From contig CM077594.1 of the NCBI GenBank assembly GCA_039654915.1, forward strand, positions 102,128,893-102,192,892: a stretch of 64,000 bases of DNA, in the 5' to 3' direction. Position numbers and translations under genes: made by a program. Positions 1-8,068 of this stretch are shown piece after piece. Origin of the DNA: Aquilaria yunnanensis. Lineage: Eukaryota; Streptophyta; Magnoliopsida; Malvales; Thymelaeaceae. Each line of letters starts with the position of its first letter. The stretch's first letter is position 1. The notes below the pieces were generated by a model that did no database searches, was not told where the DNA came from, and saw only the letters and a program-made list of their open reading frames with translations.

Positions 1-82
1 TATAAGCTGTCATTTGTCTTTTCTTTTGACAATAATGTACTTGCTTCTGTAAGTGTAATAAACGCATTATCCCTTTCATCAC

Positions 83-90
83 TATAAATA
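83..90 (+). promoter_or_regulatory. TATA box upstream of the Cys-rich ORF
   Basis: TATAAATA lies 59 bases before the ATG at 149. It is preceded by CGCATTATCCC (63-73), which resembles the as-1/CCAAT part of pararetrovirus promoters, and by GACAATAATGTAC (28-40), a block that recurs in the repeat array before the LOG-like gene. A short ATG-initiated ORF (101-124) would be in the leader only if transcription starts unusually close to the TATA box. Confidence 0.5.
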
Positions 91-148
91 TGTGTTAGTT
101 ATGTTCGTTTCCTACAATCACTAATTTCTTTCTTTGCCTCCTTCATCA

Positions 149-697
149 ATGGAGTCTTCTCTTTCCGCCCTACGAAAGTATTTTCCTTCCTTCCCAATAA
201 ATGTTCTTAAAAAGATTTATCAAGCTAGATGTGAACGATTCAGAGTATTTATGCACAAAGGCATTCCTGATAATGTGCGGTGGCTAATTGAAGCTAAGGT
301 TCGTTCAGCTGGTGAAGTTCCCGAAGCGTTCTTTCCTCGTATGCCCGGCTTTGGTAAAAGCGCTTATGCCAAAAAAAGAAGAGCAAAGAGGCTAGGCGTT
401 TGTCATAATTGTGGATGGTGGATTTGCGGCAATAAATGTCGTGCTCCAGGAGTGATCACCAGAAATCGTAATGATAGAATAAGATTCATTAAGAATGGCT
501 TGCGTAAGGAATCTCTAGAAGATATTCGAGAGGTTCTTGAAGCGCATTCTTGCGGAATAGTGCAATTTGAGGTTGTTGGATTATGGATAATTTTTCAAAA
601 AGAACGAGATCGTTACAGTCTTGGGAATCTGACCCTAAACGACCCTGTTTGCCAGTTTGTGAGAAAGCTAGATGAGATGCAAATCACCGATTCATAG
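149..697 (+). CDS. Cys-rich basic nucleic-acid-binding-like protein (viral NABP type)
   Basis: This is a 182-aa intronless ORF. I chose the ATG at 149 because the in-frame extension to 134 starts with TTG. The N-terminal ~60 residues are mixed and helical-looking. A basic block (residues 75-81, KKRRAKR) leads directly into a compact zinc-finger-like cluster Cys85-x2-Cys88-x4-Cys93-x3-Cys97 followed by RAPG. A basic run immediately before a small Cys cluster is the hallmark of the C-terminal Cys-rich proteins of carlaviruses and relatives (Viral_NABP family), which bind nucleic acid and often suppress RNA silencing. The Cys spacing is tighter than in typical carlaviruses, so this is a distant resemblance. 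The frame is open for 549 bases in AT-rich DNA, which suggests past selection. It sits inside a retrotransposon internal region upstream of a LOG-like gene. A retroelement accessory protein convergent with the viral type is the alternative. Confidence 0.6.
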   Translation: MESSLSALRKYFPSFPINVLKKIYQARCERFRVFMHKGIPDNVRWLIEAKVRSAGEVPEAFFPRMPGFGKSAYAKKRRAKRLGVCHNCGWWICGNKCRAPGVITRNRNDRIRFIKNGLRKESLEDIREVLEAHSCGIVQFEVVGLWIIFQKERDRYSLGNLTLNDPVCQFVRKLDEMQITDS

Positions 698-740
698 AAA
701 GCATTGAAGCCATTACTGGACGCAAAGCCAGTGGAAGACG

Positions 741-1290
741 AGGATCAAAGTCACGATTACTGTACGTGCTAGCTGTCGCTTTTGAAATTTTCCTCCCCTT
801 TTGGTAATAATGTATCCACTCCTGACGTGAACCAAAGTCACGATTACTGTACGTACTAGCTGTCGCTTTTGAAATTTTCCTCCCCTTTTGGTAATAATGT
901 ATCCACTCCTGACGTGAACCAAAGTCACGATTACTGTACGTACTAGCTGTCGCTTTTGAAATTTTCCTCCCCTTTCAGCGATAATGTATCCACTCCTGAC
1001 ATGAGCCATAGTTACGATTACTGTACGTGCTAGCTGTCGCTTTTGAAATTTTCCTCCCCTTTGGCAATAATGTACCCACTCCTGACACGGACTACTGTAT
1101 ATAGCTGCTACTTTTGAAATTTTCCTTCCCTTCCAACAATCACATACCTACTCCTGACGTAAGCTACAGTAGTGACTACTGTACATGCTAGCAGCTATTT
1201 TGAAAATTTTCCTCCTCTTTTAACGATAGTGTACCCATACCTGACCAGAGTCATACTCGTGACTACTGTGTATAGCTGGCAATAATGTAT
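741..1290. repeat. ~87-bp tandem repeat array between two ORFs (possible enhancer/promoter array)
   Basis: The block AAAGTCACGATTACTGTACG recurs at 747, 834 and 921 and, mutated, near 1008, an exact 87-base period. It then decays into shorter units up to 1290. Each unit includes CTAGCTGTCGCTTTTGAAAT, CCTCCCCTTTTGGTAATAA and CCACTCCTGACGTGAA. TGACGT(G/A)A is an as-1/bZIP (TGA factor) core as found in caulimovirid and some plant promoters. The last unit runs into the TATA box of the LOG-like gene, so the array looks like that gene's upstream regulatory region. A minus-strand open frame through the array (713-1009) is just repeat read-through. Confidence 0.75.
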
Positions 1291-1331
1291 CCACTCTTGA
1301 AAATAAAATTATTGCCTTATCTCTTCATCTC

Positions 1332-1339
1332 TATAAATA
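1332..1339 (+). promoter_or_regulatory. TATA box of the LOG-like gene
   Basis: CTATAAATAT occurs 40 bases before the ATG at 1372, in the same context as the TATA box of the upstream ORF (pyrimidine-rich CTTCATCT, CTATAAATAT). The in-frame ATG at 1285 lies upstream of this TATA box, which argues for translation from 1372 with a very short leader. Confidence 0.55.
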
Positions 1340-1371
1340 TATCCTCTTTTCTCACAAGGATAAGGATAGGA

Positions 1372-2001
1372 ATGGAGAAAACCCCAACTCGTAAATCCCG
1401 AAGTATTTGTGTATTTTCTGGGGCTTTTCCTGGAAAAGATGAAGAGTATTTAAAGGCAGCCAACCATTTGGGTAGAGTATTAGCTGAGCGAAAAATACAT
1501 TTAGTTTATGGAGGAGGTAGTGTCGGATTAATGGGAGGTGTAGCATCAGCAGCATCTCTAGGAGGAAGTCAAGTTCTGGGCATTATCCCTGGACCTCTGA
1601 AATTTATTTCCGGGGGCACGATTGGAGAAGAATTAGTGGTTAAAAATTTGCAAGAGCGTGTGTTACAAATGCTTTTAAATGCTGATGCTTTTATCGCTCT
1701 ACCAGGTGGTTTTGGCACATTGGGAGAAGTCTTTCAAATTGCTTCCATGGCCCAACTTAATTTGCATAAGAAACCCATTGGGCTTTTAAATGTTAACAAT
1801 TTCTTTACAGGTCTGATAGCTTTTATGGATTATGCTATGCAGAAGAATTTCATATCAAGAGTGGCACGGCGAATCATAATATCCGCAACAACTGCTGAAG
1901 AATTGCTAGATAAAATACAAGCTTTTGTTCCTGAACCAGATCCAGCAATGATTCAGATAGACTGGACACGACAGTCTTTCCCGACCAGTTCACTCCCATA
2001 A
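1372..2001 (+). CDS. LOG-like cytokinin riboside 5'-monophosphate phosphoribohydrolase
   Basis: This is a 209-aa intronless ORF of the LOG (possible lysine decarboxylase) family. Family members release active cytokinin bases from cytokinin nucleotides in the cytosol or nucleus. Visible landmarks are the Rossmann-type start SICVFSG (11-17), the phosphate-binding YGGGSVGLMG (46-55), LGIIP (69-73), and PGGFGTLGE (111-119) in place of the usual PGGYGTLEE. Arg96 and Glu119, equivalent to the catalytic Arg and Glu, are kept; the surrounding MHxRK motif has become LQERV, losing its His and Lys. Length is close to plant LOGs (~210-230 aa). Ordinary plant LOG genes have several introns, so an intronless copy inside a retroelement implies capture through RNA. 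I chose the ATG at 1372 over 1285 because the TATA box lies between them. Activity cannot be judged from sequence alone. Confidence 0.82.
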   Translation: MEKTPTRKSRSICVFSGAFPGKDEEYLKAANHLGRVLAERKIHLVYGGGSVGLMGGVASAASLGGSQVLGIIPGPLKFISGGTIGEELVVKNLQERVLQMLLNADAFIALPGGFGTLGEVFQIASMAQLNLHKKPIGLLNVNNFFTGLIAFMDYAMQKNFISRVARRIIISATTAEELLDKIQAFVPEPDPAMIQIDWTRQSFPTSSLP

Positions 2002-2530
2002 TGGTCATCTACTCACCCTGTTGAAGTATTGTGGAAGAAAGAAGCGATCTGATCCGTTTTTCTTGTCCTTTAGTTTTATTATCAGCATTTTCTTTCGCGT
2101 TTCAGTTTTTCTTTTCAGGGAATTTCTTTTTTTATAATATAGCTTCGTCCATGCTGATATTAAAACCATAGGACAATGCCTTTAGGTTGGAATGGCTGAG
2201 TAAAGAGTAATTTTTATTACTCTTGAGACGCATCCTATTAGGTCTACTAGGCATAACATTTTGGGGTAGTTAAGCTTTAACCTTATTTGGATGACATATC
2301 TCACAAGGGAATCTATATTTACTGAAGAAAATATTAGATGAACCTTGGATATTGATTCCAAACATCCGTTCCCTTTACATAATTTGTCAGTGTTATTGTC
2401 ATCATCAAGATTCACTCGTTTTATCGAAGCCTAATTCTTTGCGCTCGCCAATTATGAAAATTCACACTTTCGAAGAAAATTATTCCAATTTCAATTGCTT
2501 TCATATAAATTTCGCTCGAGGTCCTAAGGA
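2002..2530. other. non-coding spacer after the LOG-like ORF
   Basis: AT-rich, with several T-runs just after the stop that could serve in 3' end formation. No ORF of note. The first degenerate copies of the downstream minisatellite begin near 2520. Confidence 0.6.
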
Positions 2531-5215
2531 AAGCTCCTTAGCCTCAAAATCAATTTTCATCATCGGGGTTTTAAGGATGGAACCTTTGCCTCGAAAACAA
2601 TCAATTTTCATCGGGGTTGTAAGGATGGAACCTTTGCCTCGAAAATAATCAATTTTCATCGCCGGGGTTTTAAGGATGGAACCTTTGCCTCGAAAACAAC
2701 CAATTTTCATCAATTCGGGGTTTTAAGGATGGAACCTTTGCCTCGAAAACAATCAATTTTCATCATCGGGGTTTTAAGGATGGAACCTTTGCCTCGAAAA
2801 CAATCAATCAATTCGAGGCTTTAAGGATGGAACCTTTACCTCGACATCAATCAATCAATTCGAGGTTTTAAGGATGGAACCTTTACCTCGACATCAATCA
2901 ATCAATCCGGGGTTTTAAGGATGGAACCTTTGCCTCGAGATCAATCAATCAATCCGAGGTTTTAAGGATAGAACCTTTGCCTCGAGATCAATCAATCAAT
3001 CCGGGGTTTTAAGGATGGAACCTTTGCCTCGAGATCAATTATCAATCCGAGGTTTTAAGGATGGAACCTTTGCCTCGACATCAATCAATCAATTCGAGGT
3101 TTTAAGGATGGAACCTTTACCTCGACATCAATCAATCAATCCGGGGTTTTAAGGATGGAACCTTTGCCTCGAGATCAATCAATCAATCCGGGGTTTTAAG
3201 GATGGAACCTTTGCCTCGAGATCAATTATCAATCCGAGGTTTTAAGGATGGAACCTTTGCCTCGACATCAATCAATCAATTCGAGGTTTTAAGGATGGAA
3301 CCTTTACCTCGACATCAATCAATCAATCCGGGGTTTTAAGGATGGAACCTTTGCCTCGAGATCAATCAATCAATCCGAGGTTTTAAGGATAGAACCTTTG
3401 CCTCGAGATCAATCAATCAATCCGGGGTTTTAAGGATGGAACCTTTGCCTCGAGATCAATTATCAATCTGAGGTTTTAAGGATGGAACCTTTGCCTCGAC
3501 ATCAATCAATCAATCGAGGTTTTAAGGATGGAACCTTTACCTCGACATCAATCAATCAATCCGAGGTTTTAAGGATGGAACCTTTGCCTCGAAAACAATC
3601 AATTTTCATCGGGGTTGTAAGGATGGAACCTTTGCCTCGAAAATAATCAATTTTCATCATCAGGGTTTTAAGGATGGAACCTTTGCCTTGAAAAGAATCA
3701 ATTTTCATCATCGGGGTTTTAAGGATGGAACCTTTGCCTCGAAAACAATCAATTTTCATCGGGGTTGTAAGGATGGAACCTTTGCCTCGAAAATAATCAA
3801 TTTTCATCATCAGGGTTTTAAGGATGGAACCTTTGCCTTGAAAAGAATCAATTTTCATCATCGGGGTTTTAAGGATGGAACCTTTGCCTCGAAAACAATC
3901 AATTTTCATCAATTCGGGGTTTTAAGGATGGAACCTTTGCCTCGAAAACAATCAATTTTCATCATCGGGGTTTTAAGGATGGAACCTTTGCCTCGAAAAC
4001 AATCAATCAATTCGAGGCTTTAAGGATGGAACCTTTACCTCGACATCAATCAATCAATTCGAGGTTTTAAGGATGGAACCTTTACCTCGACATCAATCAA
4101 TCAATCCGGGGTTTTAAGGATGGAACCTTTGCCTCGAGATCAATCAATCAATCCGAGGTTTTAAGGATAGAACCTTTGCCTCGAGATCAATCAATCAATC
4201 CGGGGTTTTAAGGATGGAACCTTTGCCTCGAGATCAATTATCAATCCGAGGTTTTAAGGATGGAACCTTTGCCTCGACATCAATCAATCAATTCGAGGTT
4301 TTAAGGATGGAACCTTTACCTCGACATCAATCAATCAATCCGGGGTTTTAAGGATGGAACCTTTGCCTCGAGATCAATCAATCAATCCGAGGTTTTAAGG
4401 ATAGAACCTTTGCCTCGAGATCAATCAATCAATCCGGGGTTTTAAGGATGGAACCTTTGCCTCGAGATCAATTATCAATCCGAGGTTTTAAGGATGGAAC
4501 CTTTGCCTCGACATCAATCAATCAATTCGAGGTTTTAAGGATGGAACCTTTACCTCGACATCAATCAATCAATCCGGGGTTTTAAGGATGGAACCTTTGC
4601 CTCGAGATCAATCAATCAATCCGAGGTTTTAAGGATAGAACCTTTGCCTCGAGATCAATCAATCAATCCGGGGTTTTAAGGATGGAACCTTTGCCTCGAG
4701 ATCAATTATCAATCCGAGGTTTTAAGGATGGAACCTTTGCCTCGACATCAATCAATCAATCCAAGGTTTTAAGGATGGAACCTTTGCCTCGACATCAATC
4801 AATCAATTCGAGGTTTTAAGGATAGAACCTTTGCCTTGAGATCAATCAATCAATCCGGGGTTTTAAGGATGGAACCTTTGCCTCGAGATCAATTATCAAT
4901 CCGAGGTTTTAAGGATGGAACCTTTGCCTCGACATCAATCAATCAATTCGAGGTTTTAAGGATGGAACCTTTGCCTCGAGATCAATCAATCAATCCGAGG
5001 TTTTAAGGATAGAACCTTTGCCTCGAGATCAATCAATCAATCCGAGGTTTTAAGGATAGAACCTTTGCCTCGAGATCAATCAATCAATCCGGGGTTTTAA
5101 GGATGGAACCTTTGCCTCGAGATCAATCAATCAATCCGAGGTTTTAAGGATAGAACCTTTGCCTCGAGATCAATCAATCAATCCGAGGTTTTAAGGATGG
5201 AACCTTTGCCTCGAA
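2531..5215. repeat. ~47-bp minisatellite with higher-order structure
   Basis: More than 50 head-to-tail units share the core TTTTAAGGATGGAACCTTTG followed by CCTCGA. Variable tails are AGATCAATCAATCAATCC, ACATCAATCAATCAATTC or AAACAATCAATTTTCATC. The core is partly self-complementary (GAGG...CCTC, AAGG...CCTT). Types recur in order: a five-unit block of about 235 bp repeats near 2915, 3130, 3320, 4110, 4340 and 4570, and the AAACAATCAATTTTCAT type forms separate runs at about 2550-2800 and 3580-4000. Long tandem arrays in the region before the 3' LTR are common in Ogre-type elements. Open frames through it (for example 3556-3912) are repeat artefacts. Confidence 0.92.
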
Positions 5216-5390
5216 AACAAATAATCAATCAATCAGTCCATCTTACAACGATAGGAGCTTTCCTATCGTTAGAGGTTCTAAGGACATTTCCTTAACCTAA
5301 AACAAATAATCAATCAATCAGTCCATCTTACAACAATAGGAGCTTTCCTATCGTTAGAGGTTTTAAGGACCTTTCCTTAAACCTTACTGT
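5216..5390. repeat. duplicated ~83-bp unit with perfect hairpin
   Basis: Two tandem copies begin AACAAATAATCAATCAATCA and contain GTCCATCTTACAACRATAGG. In the first, AACGATAGGA-GCTT-TCCTATCGTT (5247-5270) is a perfect 10-bp stem with a 4-base loop; the second has one changed base. Both end in a derivative of the minisatellite core (AGGTTYTAAGGAC). The pair bridges the minisatellite and the 3' conserved block before the PPT. Confidence 0.8.
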
Positions 5391-5477
5391 TTGGGCGGCG
5401 AGAACATTCTCAATGCCTACCTAAGCCGGACGAAATTTGGTAACGACTTTGCATACATCATGTCCCATGAAGCATGC

Positions 5478-5490
5478 AAAGGGGGGCAGC
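5478..5490 (+). other. polypurine tract of the retrotransposon
   Basis: AAAGGGGGGCAGC lies immediately 5' of the LTR start TGTTGACACC. This is the position of the plus-strand primer for reverse transcription and fixes element orientation as plus. Confidence 0.82.
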
Positions 5491-5992
5491 TGTTGACACC
5501 CAATTTCGTCCAGGTGTTTTAAAATTTTGAAAAAAATTTTATTAAAAAAAATTAATTTAAAAAAAAAATATATTACTATTATTATTAAAAAAAAATTAAT
5601 TAGTTTAAAATATATTTTTGTTTTGTGAAAATTTGATTTAAAATGATATATGTGTGAATATGTGTATGTTTGAAATAAAATAAAATTTCATGAAAAAATG
5701 ACAAAAAATTAAAAGTTTGAGGTAAAAATGACAAAATTGAGAAGTTGCGGAAAAAATTGACAAATTCTAAAAGTTCCAGGAGCATTTGGTAGTTTGTCAC
5801 ATAAAATTTTGAGCCTGCCGACGTTTTTGGCTCAAATTGACAGAAAACGACAAAATTGTCAAAATCAGAAGCTTCAGGAACTTATCCTGAGGCTGAGAGA
5901 CGTAAAGGACTAAAATTGTCATTTTACCAATTTAAGAGATAAGTTTGAAATTTTTTATTAATTTATCCATAAACAGTTCAGCTAAACTTCCT

Positions 5993-6000
5993 CTATAAAT
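5993..6000 (+). promoter_or_regulatory. LTR TATA box (putative U3/R promoter)
   Basis: TATAAATA is followed by AGCCCCCC about 500 bases into the LTR, upstream of a pyrimidine-rich leader-like region. It is the only well-formed TATA box I see in the LTR before the low-complexity arrays. Confidence 0.5.
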
Positions 6001-6479
6001 AGCCCCCCAAATTTTGTGCTGAACATAGAAAAAAAATAGAAATGAAGCTTAGAGCTCCGTTTTGAAAAAAGAAAAAATTATAGCCTAGGTCCCTGGCCCT
6101 CTTCTCTTCCTCTCCAGAAAACCTAAACCTTCTCTGACCCTTTTTTTTTTTTTTTTTTTTTTTTTCCTTTTTTTTCTCTCCCCCCGCGCGCGTGCGTTCT
6201 GTTCTTCACGTTTCCAGAATTTCAAATTCAGTTTTTAAGGGTACAACTCTCATTTAATCCTTCATCTTTTCAATTTTCTTTCACTTTGGTTACTAACCTT
6301 TTATTTTGTTCTTGCAGAATTAATTACTAACCCTTTTAATTTTTACTTGTTTGTTTATTATTTGTTTATTACTAACCCCTTTTTTTATTGTTGTTATTAA
6401 CTTACTAACAACTAACTTTTAATACTATTATTGTTACTAACCTTTTAATTTTTGCATTATTACTAACTTTTATAATTGT

Positions 6480-6990
6480 TGTTAACAATTAATTAACTTT
6501 TTATTATTGTTGTTAATTAATTAATTTAATTAACTTGGCTAACTTTTTATTATTGTTGTTAATTAATTTAATTAACTTGTCTAACTTTTTATTATTTTTG
6601 TTAATTAATTAATTAACTTGGCTAACTTTTATTGTTGTTAATTAATTAATTAATTAACTTGGCTAACTTTTATTGTTGTTAATTAATTAATTTAATTAAC
6701 TTGGCTAACTTTTATTGTTGTTAATTAATTAATTTAATTAACTTGACCAACTTTTTATTATTGTTGTTAATTAATTAATTTAATTAACTTGACTAACTTT
6801 TTATTATTGTTGTTAATTAATTAATTTAATTAACTTGACTAACTTTTTATTATTGTTGTTAATCAATTAATTTAATTAACTTGACTAACTTTTTATTATT
6901 GTTGTTAATCAATTAATTTAATTAAACTTGGCTAATTTTTATTATTGTTGTTAATTAATTTAATTAACTTTGCTAACCTTTATTATTATT
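6480..6990. repeat. ~48-bp AT-rich tandem array in the LTR
   Basis: Roughly ten units of TTAATTAACTTGGCTAAC plus TTTTTATTATTGTTG, drifting in length. Later units have GACTAAC instead of GGCTAAC. This is LTR-internal sequence with no coding potential. Confidence 0.85.
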
Positions 6991-7219
6991 TATTTTTAAA
7001 GTGGATGGCCAAAAAGCCCCACTTTATTATTATTAATTTTCCTTTATATAATTTTTTTTATTTAATTCACCTTTACCCTTACTTAAATAAATAAATGAAA
7101 ATTAAAAGAAGATTATTTTTTAAGCCTAATAAAAATAATTTTTTAAAAAGCCAATTATTTTTATTTTTCTTTTATAAATTGAATAATTATTTAAATAATA
7201 AATAACTTTCACTAAAAAA

Positions 7220-7412
7220 AACTAAAAGAAAGATAAGAAAAAGAAAAGAAAGATAAGAAAAACATAAAAAAAGAAAAGAAAGAAAGAAAAGAAAGAAAAG
7301 AAAAAGAAAAGAAAAGAAAAGAAAGAAAAGAAAGGAAAAATAAAACTAAAAGAAAGATAAAATCAAAAAGAAAGAAAAGAAAGAAAGAAAAGAAAGAAAA
7401 GAAAAGAAAATG
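7220..7412. repeat. AAAAGAAAG-rich purine tract in the LTR
   Basis: Nearly pure A/G strand built of AAAGAAAAG variants. It is low complexity, probably expanded by slippage. Confidence 0.85.
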
Positions 7413-7658
7413 TAAAGAATAAAAAATAAATTTTTTAGATTATTAATAAATCTAAAAAACAAAAGACTTACAAATTAGTAATAATAAATTCCATAAAAAT
7501 AATAATTATATAACTAACAATTAATTAAAGTAATTTCCATATCCGGATGATCCAGCAGGATCTACGGTTTGGAAAATATCAAACTTTCAAAATAAATAAA
7601 TTAAATAAAAAGATAAAAATCCATATTTTTACGATATGGATTAAAATTTTCACCAAAT

Positions 7659-7745
7659 TCCGTGTCCAAATGACTCGGCAGAGTCCATGGTTCGGAATAA
7701 AAATCTTCCGTGTCCAAATGACTCGGCAGAGTCCATGGTTCGGAA
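7659..7745. repeat. direct duplication, ~38 bp, in the LTR
   Basis: TTCCGTGTCCAAATGACTCG followed by GCAGAGTCCATGGTTCGGA occurs twice, separated by about ten bases. A related, diverged copy may lie at about 7538-7575 (ATCCGGATGATCCAGCAGG). Confidence 0.8.
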
Positions 7746-8068
7746 GTATAAAATTCTATACAAATTAATTACCAAAAATCCACATCCGATTAATTCAGTT
7801 AAAAATTCTAGATTGAAAATTAACTGAAATTTATTTAAAAGTAAAGCGAAACAAAATTAAAATCAACTAAGGTGCCAATTTTTGGGCGTTTTAACAAAGT
7901 TGTTTTAACGTAACCGTACTCCCGAACCCCCGAACTCTCGCAGACCAATATTTAAGGTGACCAATCGACCTAGGTAAACTGATTGGTGGCGACTCCCGAA
8001 AACCCGACGTTGCCACAATTTAAAATATAAAATAATTGTTTTTTTTTTACTAGTGTCAAGTGCCAACA

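Larger units (their letters stand above)
1..8068 (+). mobile_element. Tat/Ogre-type LTR retrotransposon, 3' portion
   Basis: Seen: a purine tract (5478-5490) abuts a sequence starting TGTTGACACCCAATTTCG (5491), and a matching terminus GTGCCAACA ends at 8068. This is the PPT/3'LTR junction of a plus-strand LTR retrotransposon. The long LTR and the GGTGGCGACTCC-like stretch near its end (about 7985-8000) are typical of the Tat/Ogre branch of Ty3/gypsy elements. Gag-pol, the primer binding site and the 5' LTR must lie left of the window. No transposon boundary is visible between position 1 and the PPT, so the two ORFs and the repeat arrays at 149-5390 appear to belong to the element's long 3' internal region. 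That membership is inference until the left side is seen. The target-site duplication would be about ACTTT (8069-8073); its partner is out of view. Confidence 0.8.
5491..8068 (+). mobile_element. 3' LTR of the Tat/Ogre-type element (2578 bp)
   Basis: Starts TGTTGACACC and ends GTGCCAACA, an imperfect short inverted terminus. A candidate TATA box, CTCTATAAATAGCC, occurs at 5991-6004. Inside are an AATTAATTAACTTGGCTAAC-type tandem array, a purine tract and a duplicated 38-bp block. No tRNA-complementary site follows 8068, as expected for a 3' LTR. The short open frames at 5600-5800 (minus) and 7547-7768 have no recognisable content. Confidence 0.82.

Noticed and set aside
713..1009. 98-codon minus-strand open frame with repeated MAHVRSGYII-like peptide
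   Set aside because: It is a translation of the 87-bp DNA repeat, whose length is a multiple of three. The array ends without a proper gene structure.
1285..1371. N-terminal extension of the LOG-like protein from the ATG at 1285
   Set aside because: That ATG lies upstream of the TATA box, and the extension is not like LOG proteins.
3556..4023. Repetitive open frames on both strands
   Set aside because: Read-through of the minisatellite; no start context or conserved domain.
2531..5215. Regular array resembling a CRISPR
   Set aside because: Units are head-to-tail with only a few tail types and no unique spacers. The context is a plant retrotransposon next to its LTR.
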